NCBI GenBank assembly: GCA_017511205.1
Contig: JAFWLE010000002.1
Location: 156,867-220,866 of the forward strand
DNA length: 64,000 nucleotides
Source: Candidatus Saccharimonadota bacterium
GTDB lineage: Bacteria > Patescibacteriota > Saccharimonadia > Saccharimonadales > Saccharimonadaceae
Reading direction: 5' to 3'
A model generated the notes under the pieces. It was not told where the DNA came from. It searched no databases and worked only from the letters and a program-made list of their open reading frames with translations. Within the stretch, counting starts at the first letter, position 1; the number at the start of each line of letters is the position of its first letter. Shown one piece after another: positions 29,951 to 38,800 of the stretch. The position numbers and the translations under genes are program-made.

Positions 29951-30382
29951 ATGAATATTTTTCGTGCCGACAAAAAATTTGAGCGCTTCGAAGACGTGAC
30001 TCCAGCCATCTTAGAAAAGGAGAACGTGAAGCTCCTTCTCTGCGATCTAGATAATACTCTTCGCCTCCATTCCGAAAAAGAACCTGCGGATGAGCTAGCT
30101 GAGTGGGTTGGAAAGTGTAAAAAAGCTGGCGTCAAAATTGTGATTATCTCTAACAATGGCCGCAAAAAAATGATGCAGAAGTTTTGCGAGCCAATTGGTG
30201 TGGACTGCGTCTGGTGGGCTAAAAAGCCAATGAGTACCAAATTAACAGAAGCTATGGCGGAATATAAATTCAAACCCTCAGAAACCGTGATGTTAGGCGA
30301 TAAGCTGTCGACTGATGTTTTGGCCGCACGTTTTGCTAAAATCCGTGCTTGGAAAGTTGAGCACCGAAGGAATATTATATGA
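29951..30382 (+). CDS. YqeG-like HAD phosphatase
   Basis: This 143-aa HAD-superfamily IIIA protein resembles YqeG/PGP1-type phosphatases. Motif I is LLCDLDNTL, motif II IISNNGRKK, and motif III MLGDKLSTD. In plants and yeast the relatives dephosphorylate phosphatidylglycerophosphate; the next gene, overlapping by 4 nt (ATGA), is pgsA, which makes that substrate. The pair could therefore encode the two steps to phosphatidylglycerol. That role is inference from context; the sequence proves only the HAD class. TAAAAT lies 6 nt before the ATG. Confidence 0.87.
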   Translation: MNIFRADKKFERFEDVTPAILEKENVKLLLCDLDNTLRLHSEKEPADELAEWVGKCKKAGVKIVIISNNGRKKMMQKFCEPIGVDCVWWAKKPMSTKLTEAMAEYKFKPSETVMLGDKLSTDVLAARFAKIRAWKVEHRRNII

Positions 30383-30939
30383 GCGAAAAAAAGACTCGTG
30401 GCCTAACCGGCCCCACTTATTTGACTATAGCCAGAATGATTTTATCAATTCTCTTTTTGATCTTTATCCTTATTCCAGCTGATTGGGCTAAAATCGTTGC
30501 ACTAATTCTATTCATCGTTGCAGCTATCACGGACAAAATTGATGGCATTTGGGCCAGAAAGAAAAAACTCGTCACCGACCTCGGTGCCTTTTTGGACCCT
30601 CTAGCAGATAAAATGCTAATTAATCTAGCTTTTCTTGCTTTGGCGTATTATAACATTGTGCCGGTAGCAGTCTTTGCTATCATTTTAATTCGTGATTTTG
30701 CGGTCGATGGTATGCGCATGATGGCTGCGAGAAAAGGCGTAACCATCTCGGCATCTATTTACGGTAAGTTAAAAACCGCTACTCAAATGACAGCTCTGAT
30801 CATTCTGCTGCTAAATTTTATCGTCAACCTAGAATTCTTTACTATTGTCGGCAACATCGCCCTTTATCTTGCTCTCGCCCTTACCATGATTTCGGGCGCA
30901 GATTACCTAGTCAAGGGTTATCAAAAGTTTATCAAATAA
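30379..30939 (+). CDS. pgsA: CDP-diacylglycerol-glycerol-3-phosphate 3-phosphatidyltransferase
   Basis: PgsA joins CDP-diacylglycerol and glycerol-3-phosphate to give phosphatidylglycerophosphate. The 186-aa membrane protein has the CDP-alcohol phosphotransferase motif, with DKIDGIWARKK followed by GAFLDPLADKM, and about five hydrophobic segments. It overlaps the HAD gene at its start and the convergent cdsA gene by 8 bp at its end. Together with cdsA this gives a local phospholipid head-group pathway. Confidence 0.92.
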   Translation: MSEKKTRGLTGPTYLTIARMILSILFLIFILIPADWAKIVALILFIVAAITDKIDGIWARKKKLVTDLGAFLDPLADKMLINLAFLALAYYNIVPVAVFAIILIRDFAVDGMRMMAARKGVTISASIYGKLKTATQMTALIILLLNFIVNLEFFTIVGNIALYLALALTMISGADYLVKGYQKFIK

Positions 30940-31618
30940 ACGTCGAAATAATTAAAAGCATCGAAGCGGCAAACGCTGAAGAATCAATTCTATCAAGGAA
31001 ACCACCGTGCCCTTCCGAGCCGCCTACTAGTGCCTCCAGTTTTTCGAATACTTTATTCTTAATTAAAATTTCGTTGGAGTCCTTTACACGGAAGCAACGT
31101 TTGAGATAACTTTCAAATAGATCTCCCATCAAAGCTAGTGGTCCGCACATTAAATACATCCAGTCTTCACTAAAGGCTCCGCGCACAGTCATCATAATTG
31201 CGACTAGACCAATGGCCATCAGTAATCCAAATAGCGTTCCTTCCCAGGTTTTATTTTTAGAAATCTTTGGAAATGGCCTAGATTTACCAAAAATTTTTCC
31301 GCCACACATTTTGCCAAATAGATAAGCAAAAATATCATACCCCGGAACGCCTAAAATAATATACCAAAAATGCGATACATCAATTTGATTGACAAATAAT
31401 GTTCCATAGAATAAGAATCCAAGCTCAACAATTGCTAGTATCACATGATCAAAAGAATGCTCGCGTTTGAAAAAACTTAAAAGTTCAATCGCGGCTACCA
31501 CTGCAAAAAGCGCGAACATGACCTTAAATGGTTTCCCATCAAAAGTATACATGCCAACCAGCGCCACCAGAAACAGTGCTACACCCACGATTACTCGCAC
31601 TCGAAAGTTTTTATCCAT
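30932..31618 (-). CDS. cdsA: Phosphatidate cytidylyltransferase
   Basis: CdsA makes CDP-diacylglycerol from phosphatidic acid and CTP. The 228-aa membrane protein ends with the family signature region: ESYLKRCFRVKDS followed by GHGGFLDRIDS. About six hydrophobic segments are seen; at 228 aa it is shorter than the common 260-280. TATAAT lies 6 nt before the ATG. Its product is the substrate for PgsA encoded on the other strand, with which it converges and overlaps. Confidence 0.92.
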   Translation of the reverse strand: MDKNFRVRVIVGVALFLVALVGMYTFDGKPFKVMFALFAVVAAIELLSFFKREHSFDHVILAIVELGFLFYGTLFVNQIDVSHFWYIILGVPGYDIFAYLFGKMCGGKIFGKSRPFPKISKNKTWEGTLFGLLMAIGLVAIMMTVRGAFSEDWMYLMCGPLALMGDLFESYLKRCFRVKDSNEILIKNKVFEKLEALVGGSEGHGGFLDRIDSSAFAASMLLIISTFI

Positions 31619-31664
31619 ATCTAGATTATAGCATATTTATAGTTGAATATGATAAAATATAACT

Positions 31665-33398
31665 ATGCCTTTAGAATACATTTATCGAAAAATCAAGAAT
31701 ACTTTACGTAAAATTGACATGAAAATCGAACGTGCCAAATATAGTTATATTGAGAAAATGCCTCCCAATATCGAGTATTTCGAAGGCGGACTCTATGATG
31801 CCATTTATGAATCATCATGCAAATGGCCGCACAATACTGCGCTTGAATACTTTGATACGCAAGTAACTTACAAGGATTTAATCAAAAAGATTAACAAGGT
31901 CGCCGCTGCTCTCAAAGCCATCGGGGCCGAAAAAGGCGAACGGATCACCGTCTGTATGCCAAATACCCCCGAAGCCATTTATATGTTTTACGCGATTAAT
32001 GAAATCGGTGCTGTGGCCAACATGGTCCATCCGCTTTCTTCAGAAAAAGAGATTGAAGATTATTTGCTCCAGTCACATTCCAGAATCATGCTTTGTATCG
32101 ATATTGCCTATCCAAGAGTGGAAAACATCATTAAAAATACCGATGTAGAGCAATTAGTAGTGGTTTCGCCTACTCGTTCGATGGATTTTCTAGTTCGCGC
32201 AATTTACAAAGTCACCAAAGGTCGCAAAAACCACATCAAAAAATCCCAGAGCGTGACTACTTGGGATCAATTCCTCACAAAAGCAAACAAATATGTTGGC
32301 AATCCTCATGCCAGAGTGAATAGTAAAGATGACGCTGTCATCCTCTACTCTGGTGGCACTACCGGTAAACCAAAAGGCATAATTTTATCAAATCTTAATT
32401 TTAACGCGCAGGCTCTCGGTGCTAAATATCTAGTGCCAGAATTATTTAAGCCGGAATATTCCTTTATGGCGTTTCTGCCCAACTTTCACGCCTTTGGGCT
32501 TGGTTGCTGCATTCATATGCCACTTTATTTTGGCGCCCGCACTTTTCTCATTCCGCAGTTTAATCCTAAAAAATTCAAAAGCTACATCACGAAATACAAA
32601 GTTAATATTCTCGTAGGTGTGCCGTCGGTCTTTGAATACCTTACTAAAATCAAATTCAAAAAAGACGATTTAAAGAAAGTCAAATTCGTAGTTTCTGGCG
32701 GTGATCTTATTAGTATGTCTAGTAAAGAGACGGTTAATGATTTTTTGCGCGAACATGGCTCTAAGGCATTGATCGAAAATGGCTATGGCCTTACCGAAGC
32801 ATCAGGAGGCTTTATCTTCTCCCCGCCTAGCGTAGCAGAAGATGCTGATGCCATCGGCTATCCGTTGCCAGACAACGAAGTAATGATTATGGGTTTGAAA
32901 ACCAAAAAACCAGTTAAAACTGGTGAAGATGGCGAGATTCTGGTCCGCGGTCTCGCTGTGATGAAGGGCTATCTCGATAACCCCAAAGAAAACGAAGCAG
33001 CCTTCATTACAGTCAATGGCAAAAAATATTTACGCACTGGCGATATCGGCTATATGGATGAACGTGGCGTGGTGCATTTTCGCTCGAGGCTTAAAAGAAT
33101 GATTATCAGTAACGGCTACAATATCTACCCATCTAGCATCGAAGATGCCACTTTGAAGTGTAAATTAGTCTCTAGTTGTGCCGCCATTGGCAAACCAGAT
33201 AAGTTGCGGGGCGAAAAAGTAGTGGTCTTTGCAGTTCTCGAGAAAGATGTTTCAGAACACGCTGCGAAAAAAGAGTTGAATAACATTTACAAAAAATATC
33301 TCGCCAAATACGAGATTCCACGTGAGATTCGCTTCATCGACGAGATGCCAAAGACCAAACTCGCCAAAATAGACTTTAGAGCATTGGAACAACTGTAA
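31665..33398 (+). CDS. AMP-binding acyl-CoA/acyl-ACP synthetase
   Basis: The 577-aa enzyme of the ANL superfamily has the P-loop YSGGTTGKPKG, the GYGLTEASG motif, the TGDIGYMDE motif and RLKRMIISNGYNIYPS hinge; only the catalytic lysine near KTKLAKIDF remains at the end. It would activate fatty acids (as acyl-AMP, then CoA or ACP). Beside cdsA/pgsA and with a PlsC-like gene at 48.8 kb, it fits a cell that takes host fatty acids into phospholipid. TAAAAT lies 6 nt before the ATG. The last codons (CAA CTG TAA) form the tip of a family B palindrome. Confidence 0.9.
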   Translation: MPLEYIYRKIKNTLRKIDMKIERAKYSYIEKMPPNIEYFEGGLYDAIYESSCKWPHNTALEYFDTQVTYKDLIKKINKVAAALKAIGAEKGERITVCMPNTPEAIYMFYAINEIGAVANMVHPLSSEKEIEDYLLQSHSRIMLCIDIAYPRVENIIKNTDVEQLVVVSPTRSMDFLVRAIYKVTKGRKNHIKKSQSVTTWDQFLTKANKYVGNPHARVNSKDDAVILYSGGTTGKPKGIILSNLNFNAQALGAKYLVPELFKPEYSFMAFLPNFHAFGLGCCIHMPLYFGARTFLIPQFNPKKFKSYITKYKVNILVGVPSVFEYLTKIKFKKDDLKKVKFVVSGGDLISMSSKETVNDFLREHGSKALIENGYGLTEASGGFIFSPPSVAEDADAIGYPLPDNEVMIMGLKTKKPVKTGEDGEILVRGLAVMKGYLDNPKENEAAFITVNGKKYLRTGDIGYMDERGVVHFRSRLKRMIISNGYNIYPSSIEDATLKCKLVSSCAAIGKPDKLRGEKVVVFAVLEKDVSEHAAKKELNNIYKKYLAKYEIPREIRFIDEMPKTKLAKIDFRALEQL

Positions 33399-33509
33399 TA
33401 ACATTATTTTGGGGGCTTCCGGAGGTTACGATCGAGGTATGAGGGGCGCTCCGCCCGTGACGACGGGCCGGAGCGACCCCGTCCCCCGAAATAATTGTTA
33501 TTACAGTTG
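33390..33509. repeat. Palindromic element, family B copy 1
   Basis: Arms CAACTGTAATAACA.. (33390-33413) and ..TGTTATTACAGTTG (33487-33509) pair over about 24 bp. Both arms contain the last codons and stop of the adjacent convergent genes: the acyl-CoA synthetase and recR both end Gln-Leu-stop. The GC-rich core holds CCGGAGGTTACGA, CCCGTGACGACGGG and GGAGCGACCCCGTCCCC, shared with the copy at 43641. Confidence 0.9.
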
Positions 33510-34106
33510 CGTCCTATTCTCCAAAGCCGCACTGAGTGTAATTTGATCGGCATATGATAAATCTACTCCAAGCGGCAAACCTCGTGCTAGCCTAGTTAAT
33601 TTCAAATTTGGATTTTGTTCATGCAACATTTTTTCGAGAAGGAGCGCAGTAGACTCGCCTTCTACGGAAGGATTTGTCGCAATAATTACCTCCTTAACGT
33701 CATCATCATTCACGCGTTTAATTAGCTCGCCAATATGTAATTGTTCTGGCGTAATACCATCAATTGGTGAGATTGCTCCACCTAGTACGTGGTAAGTGCC
33801 TTTATAGGCTTTAGTTTGCTCAATAGCATAGATATCTAAAGGCTCCTCAACTACCATTACTGTGGTTTTATCACGCGACTTGTCCGTATAAAAAGGCGAA
33901 TACTCTTCATTGGCATCAATCAGAGCAAAAGTCACCGGGCAAGATTTGACACCAGAATGTAGATTCGAAAGTGCATCGGCTAAGTTCTGTGAGAGTTTTG
34001 AATCAGATTTAAACAAAAAGTAAGCATATCTCTCGGCTGTACGCGGACCTACTCCCGGTAATCTACCGAGCGCATCAATTAAACCATTCAGCGCCTGTGG
34101 CAGCAT
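33501..34106 (-). CDS. recR: Recombination protein RecR
   Basis: RecR works with RecF/RecO in gap repair. The 201-aa protein has the N-terminal helix-hairpin-helix region (GRLPGVGPRTAERYA) and the Toprim domain (VMVVEEPLDIYAIE to VIIATNPSVEGESTA). The Cys4 zinc finger that normally lies between them is degenerate: only one cysteine (VKSCPVTF) remains. The gene starts directly after the ybaB stop (TAA ATG), the usual ybaB-recR pairing. Its 3' end is inside the right arm of a family B palindrome. Confidence 0.92.
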   Translation of the reverse strand: MLPQALNGLIDALGRLPGVGPRTAERYAYFLFKSDSKLSQNLADALSNLHSGVKSCPVTFALIDANEEYSPFYTDKSRDKTTVMVVEEPLDIYAIEQTKAYKGTYHVLGGAISPIDGITPEQLHIGELIKRVNDDDVKEVIIATNPSVEGESTALLLEKMLHEQNPNLKLTRLARGLPLGVDLSYADQITLSAALENRTQL

Positions 34107-34412
34107 TTACATCCCGCCGAGACCTAGATTACCAAGGCCGCCCATAAGAGGCTTCATTTTGTCTGTTGCAATTTCTTGCGCTTTGGCAAAGCCATCACGC
34201 ATACAGTTCTCAATCCAGCGTTCTAGCTCGTGGATATCGTCGAAATCAATTTTTTCAGGATCAAGTTTAACTTTTTTAACTTTGAGCTCACCATTGATTT
34301 GCACTACCACTGCACCATCGCCAGCTTCTACTTCTACAATCTCGTTTTTGAGCTCCTTTTGGGCTTTTCTTAATTGGTTTAGTAATTTCATTTGGTCCAT
34401 TGTTTGACCCAT
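34107..34412 (-). CDS. ybaB: YbaB/EbfC nucleoid-associated protein
   Basis: This 101-aa protein of the YbaB/EbfC family binds DNA as a dimer. It shows the typical N-terminal MDQMKLLNQLRKAQKELKNE-type helix (written here in part), the VQINGELKVKKVKLDP strand region and a Met/Gly-rich tail. AAGGAG is 7 nt upstream within the end of the membrane glycosyltransferase gene, and recR follows without a gap, so the three genes are co-transcribed. Confidence 0.92.
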   Translation of the reverse strand: MGQTMDQMKLLNQLRKAQKELKNEIVEVEAGDGAVVVQINGELKVKKVKLDPEKIDFDDIHELERWIENCMRDGFAKAQEIATDKMKPLMGGLGNLGLGGM

Positions 34413-34413
34413 T

Positions 34414-35859
34414 TTATTCTCCTTCTTTTTCCTCTGAATAAATATATAGATATATTATATCAGAATTATCTCGCTTTGGCGAGGTGATAATGCGCGAGAG
34501 CTGATAGTTTTCATCCGTATCGCCTAGCTGTCCCATTACGGCTAGCTTGTCACTTTTTTCAAATTTATCAATTACTTTAATATCCATGGTTTTCTCAAGA
34601 ATCCTGTAAAAATCAGCATGGTCGTATACCAAAAGCTTTTCATCGGTGAGATTTTTCTTCACGATAGCGAGATTATCCGAAAAAGCGTCTGTCACGCTAG
34701 GATTATAACGATAACCATAAATATATTGATTCAAAGCTGGTATAATAATCAGAGCAAATAAAACAGTGAGCGGCAAGAGAGCAGAGATTCTTGCATAAGG
34801 ATTCTCTGGAAACAAACCATACCATTTTTCGAGCAAATATTTAAGTCCGTGAGCAATCAGGATTGAAAACGGTAAGATGAAAAAGACGATAGCATCCGGA
34901 TTAAAGCCGGTAATCAGAAGCCCAAAGATAATCAAAATTGTAGCGATAGAATTGCGCGAAGCAAAGAAACCTTTGGTAGTTGAAAAAAGACCAATTAGGG
35001 CCAGTGCAAATGACGGCAGACTGATTAAAGGCGAAAGGAATACGCTCTCCACGCTCGAATACCACGAAAAGAGTGGCGTGAAACCAGAAGCGATATTGCT
35101 AAAGAAATCACCGATCTGAAAATCTTTAGTAAAAAGTAGTTCCATAATGGTCTGAGGATGATGAAAAATGCTCACGCCGATTACTGCAAACCCGGCTAGG
35201 ATAATTAATATCACTAGAGCGAACGGTAATTTTGGCAAATTCTTTACAATGAACCTGAGATGAGGTTGCAAAAGCACGAAAGCCACGCAAAAGACAGCGA
35301 AGTAAATCATATAAGGTGTAAAAATCGAAAAAAGCATCGCGATAGCAAACATAAAACTATACAGTGGCTTCGGACGTTTTTCGCCCTGAATTTTGGAACC
35401 CAGCCAAAGCAACAATGTTGGCCAGAATACTATCATAATTAAAGGTGTGCCAGAGCCAGCTAGGAATAGAAAAGGCGTAGATAAAACAATTAAGCATGAT
35501 GCTAGCAAAGAGACGTTACTTTTAAACCACCTAGACAAAAGTAGCATCAGGAGAATACCCAGCAGCAATCCAATAATAATACTTGGCAGTTTAATAGTAT
35601 AAGTCGAGAGGCCAAAAAAGGTAATTGAATATTTCTGGAGCACGCGGTAAGGTAAATCTACGATATCACCATTTAAGATTCCGTCTTTACCGAGATAATA
35701 AGAGGAAGATGCGGAATTAATTTCGGCTTCAGATAAACCAGTTTGGGCAATCGTGGGTAGTAGAATTAGTAAAAACAAAAAAGCTAAACCCAGTACGATA
35801 TAGCCAATCACGAATCTATAACGATACAAAAAAAGTTTCGAAATAATAATTTTCTTCAC
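34414..35859 (-). CDS. Membrane glycosyltransferase (GT39/ArnT-like)
   Basis: The 481-aa protein has about eleven hydrophobic segments and the early luminal-loop acidic residues typical of GT-C fold transferases (residues ~40-75), suggesting transfer of sugars from lipid carriers to proteins or envelope lipids. Family-level call only. I chose GTG 35859 rather than TTG 35862: it places the start 6 nt after a minus-strand TATAAT, matching other genes here. Transcribed with ybaB and recR. Confidence 0.75.
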   Translation of the reverse strand: MKKIIISKLFLYRYRFVIGYIVLGLAFLFLLILLPTIAQTGLSEAEINSASSSYYLGKDGILNGDIVDLPYRVLQKYSITFFGLSTYTIKLPSIIIGLLLGILLMLLLSRWFKSNVSLLASCLIVLSTPFLFLAGSGTPLIMIVFWPTLLLWLGSKIQGEKRPKPLYSFMFAIAMLFSIFTPYMIYFAVFCVAFVLLQPHLRFIVKNLPKLPFALVILIILAGFAVIGVSIFHHPQTIMELLFTKDFQIGDFFSNIASGFTPLFSWYSSVESVFLSPLISLPSFALALIGLFSTTKGFFASRNSIATILIIFGLLITGFNPDAIVFFILPFSILIAHGLKYLLEKWYGLFPENPYARISALLPLTVLFALIIIPALNQYIYGYRYNPSVTDAFSDNLAIVKKNLTDEKLLVYDHADFYRILEKTMDIKVIDKFEKSDKLAVMGQLGDTDENYQLSRIITSPKRDNSDIIYLYIYSEEKEGE

Positions 35860-35895
35860 CAAACTATTATATCATAAACAAAACCAAAATAATAA

Positions 35896-37257
35896 CTAAT
35901 GTTCCTTGTCGAGTGACATAAAACGCAGTAACTCTGGATGGAAGTAAAGTTCAACTTTGCCGACGGCGCCATGACGATGTTTGGCAATCAAAACTTCGGT
36001 AATGTGCGTTTCGACGTAATCGTCATCGTTTTGTTTGTAATAATCTGGGCGGTGTAAGAACATCACGAGGTCGGCGTCCTGCTCAATCGAACCAGACTCC
36101 CTCAGATCAGACAGTACTGGACGCGGATCGTCTCGCCCGGCTACGCTACGTGATAGCTGAGCCAAGGCCACTACTGGAATTTCTAGCTCACGCGCTAAAA
36201 TTTTGAGACCACGTGAAATCTCGGTGACTTCCTGCACGCGGTTCCCCGCATAGCGGTCTGAACCAGAAATCAGCTGCAAATAGTCCACAATAATGACGCC
36301 AATGTCGTGGTCATGCATAGCGCGCCTGGCTTTATTGCGAAGCTCCACGATCGTCATTGAACTGGTATCGTCAATATAGATTGGAATTTCATCCATTTCG
36401 CCTAGTGCATCGCCAATTTTTTGAAACTCTTCATCGGACAAATTACCAGTACGGATATTCCAGTTGTTGACACCAGACACATCCGAAATCATCCGATCAA
36501 TAATCTCGTTTGCCGCCATCTCCATCGAGAAGAATAATACGCCTTTTTTGTTGATGCTGGCGATATTGTAAGCCAAGTTTTGCGCAAAAGTTGTTTTACC
36601 CATGGCCGGGCGTGCGCCAACGATAATTAAATCACCTTTCTGGAGACCAGCGGTCTTTTTATCGATATCGCGAAAGCCAGTTTTTAAGCCGCGAAGAGCT
36701 CCTTTATTCTTTTGCAAATCCTCAATTCGGTCAAATGCATCTGCGAGTAGCTCGTCCATCGCCACGTAGTCGCTATGGATAATTTTATCCGACACCTCGA
36801 ACAGATCCTTCTCGGCTGCACCAATCAGATTATCTACGTCGGCATCCTCTTCGTAAGCTTTGTCAGCAATACTATTACCGGCATTGATTAACCTGCGTCT
36901 AACCGAAGCCTTCTCCACGATTTCGGCGTAAGCCTTGGCGTGCGCAGCTGCCGGCGTGAAATTCGAAAGCTCTGTAAGATATGGCGCCCCGCCAATTTCT
37001 TTTAATTTCTTTCTGGCCTTTAATTCGGCGGTAAGAGTCAAAAGATCAATCGGTTTATGCTGATCGTAAATATGCATCATGGCTTCAAAAATCGTTTGAT
37101 GTCTTGTATCATAAAAATCACGCGGTTTCAAAATTGTCAAAATTTCCGGCAAGGCCGCATCAGAAAGCATGATAGCACCGAGCAACGACTTCTCTGCGGT
37201 GATATCCTGCGGCGGCACTCTGCCACCAGATTTAGAATGGGTTACCTCCTCCGTCAT
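35896..37257 (-). CDS. dnaB: Replicative DNA helicase DnaB
   Basis: The 453-aa protein has the N-terminal helical domain beginning after PPQDITAEKSLLGA and a RecA-like helicase domain with Walker A GARPAMGKTTFA, Walker B VIIVDYLQLI and the DLRESGSIEQDAD motif. It unwinds DNA at the replication fork. Its start overlaps the end of dnaX by 26 nt on the same strand, so helicase and clamp loader are co-expressed. Confidence 0.95.
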   Translation of the reverse strand: MTEEVTHSKSGGRVPPQDITAEKSLLGAIMLSDAALPEILTILKPRDFYDTRHQTIFEAMMHIYDQHKPIDLLTLTAELKARKKLKEIGGAPYLTELSNFTPAAAHAKAYAEIVEKASVRRRLINAGNSIADKAYEEDADVDNLIGAAEKDLFEVSDKIIHSDYVAMDELLADAFDRIEDLQKNKGALRGLKTGFRDIDKKTAGLQKGDLIIVGARPAMGKTTFAQNLAYNIASINKKGVLFFSMEMAANEIIDRMISDVSGVNNWNIRTGNLSDEEFQKIGDALGEMDEIPIYIDDTSSMTIVELRNKARRAMHDHDIGVIIVDYLQLISGSDRYAGNRVQEVTEISRGLKILARELEIPVVALAQLSRSVAGRDDPRPVLSDLRESGSIEQDADLVMFLHRPDYYKQNDDDYVETHITEVLIAKHRHGAVGKVELYFHPELLRFMSLDKEH

Positions 37258-38704
37258 TTTTTACCTCTCCACCCATTATATCAGAAATTCTGTTTAAAGT
37301 CTCGTCTTTTTTGGCTTGCCCAGGTGCTTCATCGGCATCGTGAATTTCAATTTCTTTGCCACCAGCTGCCTCAACTAATATCTTCTTATTATTGTCGCGT
37401 GAAAGAATACTTTTCACGATTTTTTTCGGCGGATAAATATGCAAAACGTTGTTTTTGAATTCAGATTCCGTTTTTGCTAGCTGTGAATATACCGCATCGC
37501 TTAGTCCTTGTACTTTTTCCAGATAATCATTCCAGTCGAATTGAGCTGATGACGTAGCTGGTTCTTCAGACAATTCCCCGGCCGAGCCGGAGTCATTTTT
37601 ATCAACATTTCCCCGTCCGAGACGAGTAATGTTTGACTCGGCGGATGCCGATGTCAAACTTGATCGAGGCGAGGATTGGGTGAAATGTTGTGGAAATGAC
37701 CGCGCACGAGGACGGCCGTCTGAAGAGCTAGCTACGTCATTAGCTTGATTGTCTACTGAAAAATGGCGTTGAACTAGGCCCTTCCCTTCAGCTAATGCTA
37801 CTAACAATTTAGCATCTGCAAACGGAGCTTTCACATCAGGTAGCTTAGCGAGCAGTGGCAAGAGTTCTGGATTCGGTTTTTCGATAATAGAACTGATTAA
37901 TTCTTCAGCTAAAGTTTCTGCCTTTACGCCAGACGATAGCAAATCTTTTAAAATTGCCGCGATTCTTTCGGTGTCACCATTCTGATATTCAGCTAATAGT
38001 TCGGCGATTTTCTCGTCTTGAGGTAATCCCATGGCACTGATTACCATTCCTTTGGTAATTTCTTTATCAGAAAATGTCGAAATCTGATCAAGCAGACTCA
38101 AGGTATCACGGAACGACCCGCCACCGTGCTTTACGATTAATTTTAGGGCCTCGTCAGAGATTTTGATCTTTTCTTCCTCGACGATTTTCTTCAAATAATC
38201 GAACATAACTTTAGAATCGGCTAACTTAAAAGTGTAAGTTTGGGCGCGCGATGTGATGGTCACTGGCACTTTGTAAGCGTCTGTCGTTGCCATAATAAAA
38301 ATCGCGTGAGCCGGTGGCTCTTCTAAGGTTTTAAGCAGCGCATTAAAGGCTTCCTTGGTCAGCATATGCACTTCGTCGATGATATAAACTTTGTACTTGC
38401 CCTTAGTTGGCGCAATCATCACTTTTTCGCGTAAATCCCGAATGTTATCAATTCCCCGGTTTGAGGCGCCATCAATTTCGATAATATCAACGTAGTCATC
38501 CTCGAGCTTGTAGTCAAAACCATTCACTGCGTGCGCTAGAATCCTTGCGACCGACGTTTTACCGCATCCTCTCGGACCCACGAAAAGATATGCATGGCTA
38601 ATCTTGCCAGCTTCAATTGCATTTTCTAGTGGTATTGTCACCTGCTCTTGTCCCACAACGTCTACTAATCTGAGAGGTCTGTATTTTCTGTAAAGAGACT
38701 TCAT
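37232..38704 (-). CDS. dnaX: DNA polymerase III subunit gamma/tau
   Basis: DnaX loads the sliding clamp. The 490-aa protein has Walker A VGPRGCGKTS, Walker B IIDEVHMLT and sensor region SRAQTYTF. The Cys4 zinc finger normally between Walker A and the IEIDGAS motif is missing together with most of its loop (HAVNGFDYKLEDDYVD). Residues about 336-371 in the C-terminal linker are coded by a palindromic insertion (37593-37699), rich in Ser and Arg. TATAAT is 6 nt before the ATG. Overlaps dnaB. Confidence 0.93.
   Translation of the reverse strand: MKSLYRKYRPLRLVDVVGQEQVTIPLENAIEAGKISHAYLFVGPRGCGKTSVARILAHAVNGFDYKLEDDYVDIIEIDGASNRGIDNIRDLREKVMIAPTKGKYKVYIIDEVHMLTKEAFNALLKTLEEPPAHAIFIMATTDAYKVPVTITSRAQTYTFKLADSKVMFDYLKKIVEEEKIKISDEALKLIVKHGGGSFRDTLSLLDQISTFSDKEITKGMVISAMGLPQDEKIAELLAEYQNGDTERIAAILKDLLSSGVKAETLAEELISSIIEKPNPELLPLLAKLPDVKAPFADAKLLVALAEGKGLVQRHFSVDNQANDVASSSDGRPRARSFPQHFTQSSPRSSLTSASAESNITRLGRGNVDKNDSGSAGELSEEPATSSAQFDWNDYLEKVQGLSDAVYSQLAKTESEFKNNVLHIYPPKKIVKSILSRDNNKKILVEAAGGKEIEIHDADEAPGQAKKDETLNRISDIMGGEVKNDGGGNPF
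37593..37699. repeat. Palindromic element inserted in frame in dnaX linker
   Basis: Arms TCATTTTTATCAACATTTC (37593-37611) and GAAATGTTGTGGAAATGA (37682-37699) pair imperfectly; an inner GTTTGAC/GTCAAAC stem flanks a GGCGGATGCCG centre. A CCGGC/GCCGG hairpin lies just outside the left arm. The insert falls in a disordered Ser-rich linker, where it should be tolerated. Confidence 0.65.
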
Positions 38705-38725
38705 ATCTTGATTATATCATAATCA

Positions 38726-38800
38726 AAAATTTTCCGGGAATTCACTTCTCGGAAAATTTTCATCATTTCTTTACTGAACTTTCTTTTTCAAAGAAAGTTC
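38726..38800. terminator. Two hairpins between dnaX and the 176-aa gene
   Basis: 38726-38760: AAAATTTTCCGGGAA/TTCTCGGAAAATTTT, a 15-bp stem with one mismatch. 38776-38800: GAACTTTCTTT/AAAGAAAGTTC, a perfect 11-bp stem touching the stop codon at 38799. They probably end minus-strand transcription before dnaX, although no clear T-run follows. Confidence 0.5.

Noticed and set aside
38726..38800. Another mobile palindromic element between dnaX and the 175-aa gene
   Set aside because: The two hairpins are simple stems without the nested arms and GC core seen in the other elements; terminators fit better.
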